A stretch of 64,000 nucleotides of DNA from Streptomyces sp. NBC_01283 (GTDB taxonomy: Bacteria; Actinomycetota; Actinomycetes; Streptomycetales; Streptomycetaceae), in contig NZ_CP108430.1 of the NCBI RefSeq assembly GCF_041435335.1, positions 6,671,001 to 6,735,000 on the forward strand, given 5' to 3'. The notes below the pieces were generated by a model. It worked only from the letters and a program-made list of their open reading frames with translations. It did no database searches and was not told where the DNA came from. The position numbers and the translations under genes are program-made. Below, one piece after another: positions 57,392 through 64,000 of the stretch. Every line of letters starts with the position of its first letter. The first letter of the stretch is position 1.

Positions 57392-58672
57392 GTGGATCGC
57401 GTGGACCGCTGCATCGTCCTGGTGGACGCCGGGTATCTGCTGGGTGCCGCCGCGAGTCTCCTCGCGGGCGAGCCCTCGCGGTCCCGGATCACCGTCGATC
57501 ACACCGCCCTGATCCAGGGCATCCGTGAGCGCGCGGAATCCGACACCGAGCGCCCCCTGCTCCGGATCTACTGGTTCGACGGAGCCCCCGACCGCGTACC
57601 GCAGCCCGAGCACCGCAGGCTGCGCGTCATGCCGCGCGTGACGGTCCGGCTCGGCGCGCTGACCCGGAGCGACGGCCGGTGGGCCCAGAAGGGCGTCGAC
57701 GCCGCCATGCACGCCGAGCTGACGGAGCTGGCCCGCAACCGCGCCTGCTCGGACATCGTGCTCGTCACCGGCGACGGGGACCTGCTGCCCGGCATGATGG
57801 CCGCCAAGGAGCACGGCGTCGCCGTCCACCTGTGGGCCGTCCAGGCCGCCGACGGGGACTACAACCAGTCCGAGGACCTCGTGGCCGAGGCCGACGAGCG
57901 CCGCGTCCTGGACCGCACCTGGATCACCAAGGCCGTACGCCCCAAGGAGCTCACCGGCGTCTGCGCGCCCTCCCCGATCCCGCGCCCCGAGATCGCCGCG
58001 ATCCTCTCCGCGCCCCTGCCGGAGTCCGCCCTCGCGGCCAGTGCCCAGCGGGCCGCCGACGAGGCCGCCGGGGTCCAGCACGGGCAGCACGTAGAGCACG
58101 GTCAGCACGCCGAGGCCGGCACCAACGGCGACAGCGGCGGCGCCCACCACATGCCCCCGGGCAAGGGCGTGCCCACACCCAAGGACCTGGCCGCCCTGCG
58201 CGGCCCCGGCACCACCCAGGCCGCCCAGCACCCCACGAACGCCACGCTGCGCTGGTCCTCCGACAAGGGCTGGGTCGAGCGCCCCGGCGGCGCCGCGGAG
58301 AGCCCGGAGGCCGCCGCCCTGCCCACGCTCGCCCAGCTGACGACGGCCGAGCAGCGCTGGGCGGACCGCGAGGAGGACATCACCACCGTCGGCGGTGACC
58401 CCTTCGAGGTCGGCCAGGTGTTCGCGCGCCGCTGGATGGCCCGCCTGCCGGAACAGCACAACCTGCAGAAGCTCTCGACGATGTACCCGCGCATCCCGCA
58501 CCGCGTCGACGGCGAGCTCCTGCGGTACGCGGCCCGCTTCGGCCTGCTCGCCCACAAGGACGACCAGATCGACGAACACGACCGGTACGCGATCCGGGCG
58601 GGCTTCTGGCGCGAGATCGACGTCCACACGGCCGTGGAGCACGCACCGGTCGGCGACCGCTCCGGCGAGTGA
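57392..58672 (+). CDS. NYN domain (PIN-like) putative ribonuclease
   Basis: A 426-residue protein. The N-terminal ~190 residues form an NYN domain with the expected acidic residues: CIVLVDAGYLLG, IYWFDGAPD, GVDAAMHAELTELA and VLVTGDGDLLPGMMAAKEHGV. A Gln/His/Gly-rich linker (about residues 210-265) leads to a C-terminal conserved domain (QRWADREEDITTVGGDPFEVGQVFARRW) and FGLLAHKDDQIDEHDRYAIRAGFWREID. NYN proteins are Mg-dependent RNases; the target RNA is unknown. GTG 57392 or GTG 57401 may be the start; GAGGG fits 57401. Confidence 0.82.
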   Translation: MDRVDRCIVLVDAGYLLGAAASLLAGEPSRSRITVDHTALIQGIRERAESDTERPLLRIYWFDGAPDRVPQPEHRRLRVMPRVTVRLGALTRSDGRWAQKGVDAAMHAELTELARNRACSDIVLVTGDGDLLPGMMAAKEHGVAVHLWAVQAADGDYNQSEDLVAEADERRVLDRTWITKAVRPKELTGVCAPSPIPRPEIAAILSAPLPESALAASAQRAADEAAGVQHGQHVEHGQHAEAGTNGDSGGAHHMPPGKGVPTPKDLAALRGPGTTQAAQHPTNATLRWSSDKGWVERPGGAAESPEAAALPTLAQLTTAEQRWADREEDITTVGGDPFEVGQVFARRWMARLPEQHNLQKLSTMYPRIPHRVDGELLRYAARFGLLAHKDDQIDEHDRYAIRAGFWREIDVHTAVEHAPVGDRSGE

Positions 58673-58769
58673 CGTGACAGGCCCGCGAACGAGTGACGGA
58701 ACACGACCGCGGATGACCGATACGGGGCGTACGGGGCGCCCCGGGCGTCGTACCGGGTGCGGGACCCCG

Positions 58770-58775
58770 TACCCT
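58770..58775 (+). promoter_or_regulatory. -10 (TACCCT) before the ABC ATPase gene
   Basis: TACCCT, 8 bases, then GTG 58784; no Shine-Dalgarno, so a leaderless mRNA is likely. Confidence 0.45.
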
Positions 58776-58783
58776 CGTCCTTC

Positions 58784-59818
58784 GTGAGTACGCGCTCGGC
58801 ACAGGCAGTCCGACAGGGGCTCCGACAGGGTCACGGCAGTGATGCCGTCTGCGCGGTGCGCGACCTCGTCAAGACCTATCCCGCCGCCCGCGGCAGGCGC
58901 GGCACGCCCGCGACGCCCGAGGTGCGCGCGACCGACGGCATCAGCCTGGAGGTCAGACGCGGCGAGATCTTCGGCCTCCTCGGACCCAACGGCGCCGGCA
59001 AGTCCACCCTCGTACGCCAGCTGACCGGCCTGATGCGGCCCGACAGCGGGAGCGTCGAGATCCTCGGCCACGACATCCTGCGCCACCCCGAGCGGGCCGC
59101 GCGGATCCTCGCGTACCTGGGGCAGGAGTCCACCGCGCTCGACGAGCTGACCGTCTCGCTCGCCGTCGAGACGACCGCGCGCCTGCGCGGCCTCGACGTG
59201 CGGGCCGCGCGGGCCGAGCGGGACGGCGTACTGGAAGAGCTCGCGCTCACCAAGCTCGCCTCGCGGCCCCTGAAGAAGCTCTCCGGCGGGCAGCGCAGGC
59301 TCGCCTGCTTCGCCACCGCGCTGGTGGGGGAGCGGCCGCTGCTCGTCCTCGACGAGCCGACGACCGGCATGGACCCCATCGCGCGGCGCGCCGTCTGGGG
59401 CGCCGTCGACCGGCGCAGGGCCGAGCAGGGCACCACGGTGCTGCTCGTCACCCACAACGTCATCGAGGCCGAGACGGTCCTGGACCGCGTCGCCGTCCTC
59501 GACCACGGCAAGGTCATCGCCTGCGACAGCCCCCTGGGGCTGAAGGAGCAGGTCGCGGGCGAGGTGCGGGTCGAGCTCGTCTGGCGGGAGCGGGCGCCGC
59601 TGGACGTCCCCGAGGTCGCCGCGCTGCGCTCCTCCGCCGTGGAGTCCGGCCGCAAGTGGTCCCTGCGGCTCGCACCGGACGAGGCACGGGCCGCCGTCGC
59701 GGCGGTCACCGGCGGAGCCGCGTTCTCCGCCCTCGACGACTTCACCCTGGCCACACCGAGCTTGGAGGACGTGTATCTCGCCCTGGGCGGGAACGGGGAA
59801 GGGCTGGTGAAGGCGTGA
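58784..59818 (+). CDS. ABC-2 type transporter ATP-binding protein
   Basis: A 344-residue ATPase with complete motifs: Walker A GPNGAGKST, Q-loop YLGQEST, signature LSGGQRR, Walker B LLVLDEPTTGMDP and the switch His in LLVTHN. A C-terminal ~90-residue extension follows as in drug/daunorubicin-type exporters. It pairs with the permease gene 40 bases downstream. GTG 58784 is set by the TACCCT upstream; GTG 58757 would add nine residues. Substrate unknown. Confidence 0.92.
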   Translation: MSTRSAQAVRQGLRQGHGSDAVCAVRDLVKTYPAARGRRGTPATPEVRATDGISLEVRRGEIFGLLGPNGAGKSTLVRQLTGLMRPDSGSVEILGHDILRHPERAARILAYLGQESTALDELTVSLAVETTARLRGLDVRAARAERDGVLEELALTKLASRPLKKLSGGQRRLACFATALVGERPLLVLDEPTTGMDPIARRAVWGAVDRRRAEQGTTVLLVTHNVIEAETVLDRVAVLDHGKVIACDSPLGLKEQVAGEVRVELVWRERAPLDVPEVAALRSSAVESGRKWSLRLAPDEARAAVAAVTGGAAFSALDDFTLATPSLEDVYLALGGNGEGLVKA

Positions 59819-59858
59819 CCTTCACCGGGCGCAAGAACAGCAAGAGGAGGGCCGTTCG

Positions 59859-60677
59859 GTGAGTGCCGTTCCCCTGGAAGCGGCCGTACGGGCCGACGAC
59901 CGTGAGTGGCAGACCGACGCCGCCGAGCCCCTGGGGCCCCGTGCGCGGCTGTTTCCCGCGCTCGCGGCGGTCTACCGGGCGCAGCTGTCCCGGGCGCGGG
60001 TCGCGCGCATTCCGCTGCTCTTCGTGGCGACCTTCCAGTCCGTCGGGATCATGATCCTGATGCGGGGCGTCGTGGACGGGGGCGGTGAGGCGCGTGCCGT
60101 CGTCGCCGGATCCTCCGTGCTCGTCGTCGCGTTCGTCGCGCTCAACCTGCTCGCGCAGTACTTCGGGCAGCTCCGCGCCGACGGAGGCCTCGACCACTAC
60201 GCCACGCTGCCCGTGCCGCCCGCATCGGTGGTCCTCGGCGCCGCGGCGGCCTACGCCTCGTTCACCGTGCCGGGCACGCTCGTCACCGCGGTCGTCGGAT
60301 GCGGCCTCTTCGGGCTCCCGATGGCGAACCTGTGGGTGCTCGCCGCGGTGATCCCGCTGGCCGGTGCCGCCCTCGCCGGCCTTGGCGCCGCCCTCGGGCT
60401 GCTCGCACCCCGGCCCGAACTGGCCACGCTGCTCGGGCAGTTGGGCATGTCGGCGGCGCTGCTCCTCGGGGTGCTCCCGGCGGAGCGGATGCCGGAGTTC
60501 CTGCAGTACGCGCGTGATCTGCTGCCCTCGACGTACGGGGTCGAGGCGTTCGCCCGTACCTTCGGGCCGCATCCGGACTGGGCGACCGTGGCCCTCGACC
60601 TCGCCGTCTGCGCGGGAGTCGGCGTCGCCTCGCTCGCCATCGCCACCTGGGCCTACCGCCGTGCGGCTGTGCGGTGA
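59859..60677 (+). CDS. ABC-2 type transporter permease
   Basis: A 272-residue membrane protein with six predicted helices (first about FPALAAVYRAQLSRARVARIPLLFVATFQSVGIMIL; last LALDLAVCAGVGVASLAIATW) and the pattern of ABC-2 permeases (GQLRADGGLDHYATLPVPPASVVLGAAAAY). GTG 59859 follows GAGGAGGG. It forms an exporter with the ATPase encoded just before it. No substrate clue. Confidence 0.88.
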   Translation: MSAVPLEAAVRADDREWQTDAAEPLGPRARLFPALAAVYRAQLSRARVARIPLLFVATFQSVGIMILMRGVVDGGGEARAVVAGSSVLVVAFVALNLLAQYFGQLRADGGLDHYATLPVPPASVVLGAAAAYASFTVPGTLVTAVVGCGLFGLPMANLWVLAAVIPLAGAALAGLGAALGLLAPRPELATLLGQLGMSAALLLGVLPAERMPEFLQYARDLLPSTYGVEAFARTFGPHPDWATVALDLAVCAGVGVASLAIATWAYRRAAVR

Positions 60678-60711
60678 AGCGGTACTCAGGTAGTACTGGC
60701 ACCATGTGTGG

Positions 60712-61386
60712 GTGACTGCACCGCTGACGCCCTCCCAGCCGCCCCGCGACCAGCCCCCGCACGACCCCTGGCAGCAAGCCGCTCAGTCGTCCGGAGCCGT
60801 TCCCATGCCGGCGCACGAGGAGGACGGTCCCGGGATGAAGACCGAAGTGCGGCAGGCCGCGGTGATCGCGGTCGTGGTGGCCGTTTGCGGCGTCCTGCTC
60901 GGCCTGCTGTGGCTGTGGTTCGCGCCGCGTGTGCCGTTGATCGCGGACAACGAGGCGGTCTACCTCAAGGACACCGAGGGCGAACAGGCGATCGGGGTCG
61001 ACGGAACGTTCGCCCTGCTCTCGCTCGCGTTCGGCGCGGTGACCGGCGTCGTGGTGTTCCTGCTGCGCAGGCGGGGCGGCATTCCGCTGGTCGTCGGGCT
61101 GACGGCCGGGAGTCTGCTGGGGGCCGTGCTCGCCTGGCGCCTGGGGATCTTCCTCGGGCCCGAGACGGACGTCGCCGCCCATGCGGAGTCCGTGGGCAAG
61201 GGCGTCGCGTTCGACGCCCCCATGGAGCTCAAGGCCAAGGGCGCGCTGCTGGCCTGGCCGGTGGCCGCGCTGCTCGTGCACCTGGGCCTGACCGGGCTCT
61301 TCGGGCCGCGGGACCCCGAGCCCTACCCCCTGCCCTACGGGGACCCCGGGCGGGCAGAGGGCGGCTCGGACGCCACAGGGGCGTGA
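60712..61386 (+). CDS. Conserved membrane protein (DUF2567-like)
   Basis: A 224-residue protein: Pro/Gln/His-rich head of ~45 residues, then four membrane helices (AAVIAVVVAVCGVLLGLLWLWF; TFALLSLAFGAVTGVVVFLL; IPLVVGLTAGSLLGAVLAWRLGIFLG; GALLAWPVAALLVHLGLTGLFG) with an extracellular loop carrying YLKDTEGEQAIGVDG. The composition recalls DUF2567 membrane proteins of actinobacteria; function unknown. GTG 60712 or GTG 60706 may be the start; AGTACT (60692-60697) upstream could be a -10. An 18-bp tandem repeat covers the stop codon. Confidence 0.72.
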   Translation: MTAPLTPSQPPRDQPPHDPWQQAAQSSGAVPMPAHEEDGPGMKTEVRQAAVIAVVVAVCGVLLGLLWLWFAPRVPLIADNEAVYLKDTEGEQAIGVDGTFALLSLAFGAVTGVVVFLLRRRGGIPLVVGLTAGSLLGAVLAWRLGIFLGPETDVAAHAESVGKGVAFDAPMELKAKGALLAWPVAALLVHLGLTGLFGPRDPEPYPLPYGDPGRAEGGSDATGA

Positions 61387-61406
61387 GCCGCCACAGGGGC
61401 GTGAGC
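61371..61406. repeat. 18-bp tandem duplication over a stop codon
   Basis: CGCCACAGGGGCGTGAGC occurs twice in direct succession. The first copy holds the stop codon of the membrane protein gene (61384-61386). Confidence 0.9.
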
Positions 61407-61493
61407 ACCCCCCAGGCGGGCGTGAAAACGCCTCTGGCGGGCGTCAGGGGGCTTTAACCGTCGGGCGTGAGGCCGTCCCCCGCCCTGCCGGCG

Positions 61494-61568
61494 TCAGGCG
61501 GGGCGCCTTCCGTGGTTCGCCTTGCCCTTGCGCACCCGCCACTTCCTCTTGCGCGTCTTCTTCGACAT
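61494..61568 (-). CDS. bL37-like ribosomal microprotein (24 residues)
   Basis: A 24-codon gene, extremely basic: begins MSKKTRKRKW, ends ANHGRRPA. The ANHG(K/R)RP ending and overall size match bL37, a small protein found in mycobacterial 50S structures and common in actinobacteria. It is usually missed by gene callers because of its length. The ATG at 61568 has TAGTAC seven bases upstream and no Shine-Dalgarno. It lies 40 bases upstream of the frame end of the deacylase gene on the same strand. Role as a ribosomal subunit is by homology. Confidence 0.75.
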   Translation of the reverse strand: MSKKTRKRKWRVRKGKANHGRRPA

Positions 61569-61608
61569 GAGGGTGGTACTAGTCGAGCCCGCGGCTCCCG
61601 TCGAGGGC

Positions 61609-62115
61609 CTATTCACGCCCGATCGGGGCCAGCACCGCGGCCGTGAGACGTGCCAGGTCATCGGGTGCCAGTTCCACTTCCAGGCCCCGGCGGCCCGCCG
61701 AGACGCAGATCGTGGCGTGCGACGACGCCGAGTCGTCCAGGACCGTGCGGAGCTTCTTGCGCTGGCCCAGGGGCGAGATGCCGCCCCGTACGTACCCGGT
61801 GGTGCGCTCGGCGGCCGCCGGGTCCGCCATCACCGCGCGCTTGCCGGAGACGGCCGTGGCCAGGGCCTTGAGGTTCAGGGTGCCCGCCACGGGGACCACG
61901 GCCACCGTCAGCTCGCCGTCGACCTCCGCGACCAGGGTCTTGAAGACCCGGTCGGGGGAGACGCCCATGGCCTGGGCCGCCTCTTCGCCGTACGAGGGGT
62001 GCGCGGGGTCGTGTTCGTAGGCGTGGACCGTGTAGTCGGCGCCCGCCGCGGTGAGGGCCACCGTCGCCGGAGTGCCGCCGGCGCCCGCCTGCTGTTTCTT
62101 CTGCTTCTTCGCCAA
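61609..62115 (-). CDS. ybaK: YbaK/EbsC aminoacyl-tRNA deacylase
   Basis: A 168-residue editing protein that hydrolyses Cys-tRNA-Pro (trans editing). Family motifs: HPSYGEEAAQAMGVSPDRVFKTLVAEVDG with the catalytic Lys, VVPVAGTLNLKALA, GYVRGGISPLGQRKKLRTVLDD and the CVSAGRRGLEVELAPDDL ending. TTG 62115 is the start, giving the usual Lys-rich MAKKQKKQQ head; no ATG or GTG is available before the fold. It follows the Lon-substrate-domain gene by 17 bases on the minus strand. Confidence 0.9.
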   Translation of the reverse strand: MAKKQKKQQAGAGGTPATVALTAAGADYTVHAYEHDPAHPSYGEEAAQAMGVSPDRVFKTLVAEVDGELTVAVVPVAGTLNLKALATAVSGKRAVMADPAAAERTTGYVRGGISPLGQRKKLRTVLDDSASSHATICVSAGRRGLEVELAPDDLARLTAAVLAPIGRE

Positions 62116-62132
62116 AGCGCTCGCGCCTTACG

Positions 62133-62873
62133 TCAGTTGAGGCTCGTGGTGCCGCGCGTGAGGTCCGTCGCGGGCAACGACGGCAGATTACGGATGATCG
62201 CGGTCTCGGCGCGAAGGACTTTCAGCTCGTCGTGCAGGCGCGACGCGGTGTCCGGCGCCTCAAGGAGCCGCTGCTTGGTGGGGGTGTCGAGGACGGCGGC
62301 GGCCGCCACCAGATACGACACCACGGACGGGTCGTCCGGCAGCTCGGCGCCCGTGGACAGGGACCGCTCACGCGCCCCGGCCAGCCGCTTCTGGTAGGCG
62401 CGGAAGGCCCGCAGGACGCCCTCGGCCAGCGCGCCCGCCTCCTCGCCGGGTTCCTCGGGCAGCTCCTCGACCTCCGCGGTCAGGAAGGCGCCCGACGCGT
62501 CCACGGAGTGCAGCCGCACGCGGGAGGTGCCCGTGGCGAGCACCTCGAAGCCGCCGTCGGCGCGCTCCCTGATCGTCGCCGCGTCCGCGATGCAGCCCAC
62601 CGCGTGGAAGGCCTTGAGCGGGTCGTCGCCGAAGCCGGCGGTCGGGCCCTGCTCGGGCTGCGCGGTGGGGTCCGGGAGGCCCGGGGCGCTCGGCGCGACC
62701 TCCAGGCCGTCGCGGATGGCGACGACCGCGAAGAGGCGCTGCTCCTCGTCGGGAGTCTTGAGCAGATCGCGCATCATGGCGCGATAACGCTCCTCGAACA
62801 CGTTCAGCGGGAGCACGAGCCCCGGGAACAGCACCGAGTTGAGCGGGAAGAGCGGAAGCCGGACGGTGGTCAC
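62133..62873 (-). CDS. LON peptidase substrate-binding domain protein
   Basis: A 246-residue cytosolic protein matching the N-terminal substrate-binding domain of Lon (RLPLFPLNSVLFPGLVLPLNVFEERYRAM), without ATPase or protease domains, plus a helical region (LEGVLRAFRAYQKRLAG) and a C-terminal coiled segment with SRLHDELKVLRAETAII. It is a stand-alone LON-substrate domain protein of unknown role. GTG 62873 has TAGGCT eight bases upstream; that hexamer includes the stop codon of the neighbouring gene. Confidence 0.88.
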   Translation of the reverse strand: MTTVRLPLFPLNSVLFPGLVLPLNVFEERYRAMMRDLLKTPDEEQRLFAVVAIRDGLEVAPSAPGLPDPTAQPEQGPTAGFGDDPLKAFHAVGCIADAATIRERADGGFEVLATGTSRVRLHSVDASGAFLTAEVEELPEEPGEEAGALAEGVLRAFRAYQKRLAGARERSLSTGAELPDDPSVVSYLVAAAAVLDTPTKQRLLEAPDTASRLHDELKVLRAETAIIRNLPSLPATDLTRGTTSLN

Positions 62874-62881
62874 GAGCCTCA

Positions 62882-62887
62882 AGCCTA
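62882..62887 (-). promoter_or_regulatory. -10 (TAGGCT) sharing the upstream gene's stop codon
   Basis: TAGGCT on the minus strand begins with the TAG stop (62887-62885) of the preceding gene and lies 8 bases before GTG 62873. Confidence 0.45.
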
Positions 62888-63892
62888 ATGGTCGCCGGAG
62901 CCCGGACGTCCGCGGCCGGTGCGCAGCGGGGTCCCGGCGGCCACCTCGATGCGTATGCCGTCGCGCAGTTCCAGGAACTGGCCGAGCGGATCGTCGGCCA
63001 TGCGGTCCCAGGGGAAGGACGTCGCATAGGGCCCGATGAGGCGCAGTTGTTCGAGGGCGTCGCTCCATCGCTCCAGGCGTACGAGGACGAAGGTGAGGAC
63101 GTTGCGGACCTCCGCGGGCCAGGGATCCCCGGCCTCGTACTCCTGGGACACGGCGATCCCGAGGTCGGCGGCGGCGTCCAGACGCTCGCGCGGCACGCTC
63201 CCCGAGGCGCTGGTGAGATACGCGAACGCGGCCCGCGCGGGCAGCGCCTGGATCAGCGATCCCGGCAGCGCGTCCCGCGCGGCGCGCTCGGCGAAGTCGA
63301 AGCACTGGCGGTGCGAGCCGTACCAGGCCGCCGACAGGTACTGGAGCGCCGAGGCGTGGCAGCCGTAGTGGTGCGAGGAGCGGTGCACCGCCTCGGCCCG
63401 GATCGCGTCGAAGACCGAGTGCGGGGCATGGGTGCCGCGCGCGTGGTCCAGGGCGATCCGCCACGGCACGGGGTCGCGCGGGTCGGCCTCGGCCGCCGCG
63501 GTGATCAGCGGCGCCGTCTCGCGGAGCAGTTCGGCGCGGGCCGGCGACTCCCAGCCGCGGACCACCGCGAGCTCGGCCTTGACGAGCAGCGCGTCGGGGT
63601 CGTGCGGAGCGGCGGCGAGCCAGTCGTCGAACCACTCGGGGCGGGAGCGGGCGAAGGTGGCAAGACGCGTCGTGTAGCGGTCGCGGGTCTCCCACTCGTT
63701 GCCCTCGCGGGTCATGGCGAGCAGTTTCGCGGCGGGGCCGTGGTCGCCCCGGCCCGCGGCGACGAGCGCGGGGCCGAGCCGGTCGTCGGGTGCGTCGAGG
63801 AGCACCTCGTCGTCGGGGGTCAGACCGGCGGAGAGGAGGGGGGTGTTCCTGACCATGCGTGCGGTGCGGATCAGGGCGCGCAGGAGTGCCAT
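62885..63892 (-). CDS. Conserved hypothetical protein, helical
   Basis: A 335-residue soluble protein of no domain I recognise. It is rich in Ala, Leu, Arg and Trp with repeated helical units; segments such as DRYTTRLATFARSRPEWFDDWLAAAPHDPDALLVKAELAVVRGW and HYGCHASALQYLSAAWYGSHRQCFDFAERAA have the spacing of TPR-like helical repeats. It has no signal peptide or membrane helix. ATG 63892 lacks a strong ribosome site. Its stop codon is part of a -10 for the next gene. Function unknown. Confidence 0.7.
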   Translation of the reverse strand: MALLRALIRTARMVRNTPLLSAGLTPDDEVLLDAPDDRLGPALVAAGRGDHGPAAKLLAMTREGNEWETRDRYTTRLATFARSRPEWFDDWLAAAPHDPDALLVKAELAVVRGWESPARAELLRETAPLITAAAEADPRDPVPWRIALDHARGTHAPHSVFDAIRAEAVHRSSHHYGCHASALQYLSAAWYGSHRQCFDFAERAARDALPGSLIQALPARAAFAYLTSASGSVPRERLDAAADLGIAVSQEYEAGDPWPAEVRNVLTFVLVRLERWSDALEQLRLIGPYATSFPWDRMADDPLGQFLELRDGIRIEVAAGTPLRTGRGRPGSGDH

Positions 63893-63971
63893 CGTGCGGT
63901 TATTGAAAGCCGCAGGTCGGGGCAGTGCCAGAGGATGGCGGGTGAAGCTTTCGCATCGATCGTCCGGTTGC

Positions 63972-63999
63972 CTGACACATGGTCAAGTAAAGGTAAAAT
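63972..63999 (+). promoter_or_regulatory. Promoter at the right edge of the window
   Basis: CTGACA (63972-63977) and TAAAAT (63994-63999) with a 16-base spacer, reading out of the window; probably the promoter of the next plus-strand gene. Confidence 0.55.
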
Positions 64000-64000
64000 C

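Noticed and set aside
57392..58672. NYN/PIN toxin of a VapBC-type pair
   Set aside because: The protein is far larger than VapC toxins, and the small gene at 56979-57164 is on the opposite strand and does not resemble an antitoxin.

Overview
The window is high-GC actinobacterial chromosome. Gene content, gene order, GTG/TTG starts, a single TTA codon and many leaderless promoters point to Streptomyces. It is core chromosome: I saw no insertion sequences, prophage, CRISPR array, tRNA or rRNA. About 55 protein genes can be supported, including one of 24 codons.

Layout. 1-3.8 kb: end of an FAD-linked reductase, an Rv2175c-type DNA-binding protein, thiE, metF and a membrane protein with a Tyr/Gln-rich tail. 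3.8-10 kb (minus strand): a CrtI-like oxidoreductase, a DUF4126 membrane protein, and a three-gene operon (unusual ABC ATPase, YhgE/Pip membrane protein, TetR) with an operator-like palindrome in its promoter. 10-12.3 kb: a HEPN-domain gene carrying a TTA codon, a methyltransferase and a DUF3040 membrane protein. 12.3-18 kb (minus): a MoxR ATPase / DUF58 / transglutaminase operon and a beta-carbonic anhydrase.

18.2-36.1 kb (plus) is the division and cell wall (dcw) cluster: rsmH, ftsL, ftsI, murE, murF, mraY, murD, ftsW, murG, ftsQ, ftsZ, then a laccase-domain protein, a YggS-type PLP protein, sepF, yggT and divIVA. Most junctions are short or overlap by 4 bases. Separate promoters are visible before rsmH and ftsZ. 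murC, ddl and ftsA are absent from the cluster.

36.3-45 kb: ileS (minus), preceded by a T-box leader that appears to hide its ribosome binding site; a DUF1059 gene; a histone-H1-like/DksA fusion; lspA, rluD, a GNAT gene and a cation/proton antiporter. 45-53.2 kb: mscS and a hydrolase sharing a 30-bp divergent promoter, a membrane Ser/Thr kinase with an 18-bp minisatellite, phoD, a DsbA-like thiol protein with a membrane neighbour, and DUF2252. 53.3-64 kb: dnaE, a small basic/Gln-rich protein, an NYN-domain protein, an ABC-2 exporter pair, a membrane protein, a bL37-like ribosomal microprotein, a YbaK-type deacylase, a Lon-substrate-domain protein and an unknown gene.

The most notable points are: the IleRS signature altered from HIGH to GAHH together with a T-box; an ABC ATPase with Arg in place of the Walker A Lys and a Ser/Asp-rich tail; the TTA codon in a HEPN gene; the DksA-histone fusion; and repeated TAnnnT-N6-8-start arrangements implying leaderless mRNAs. 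I did not find a clearly undescribed multi-gene defence or mobile system.
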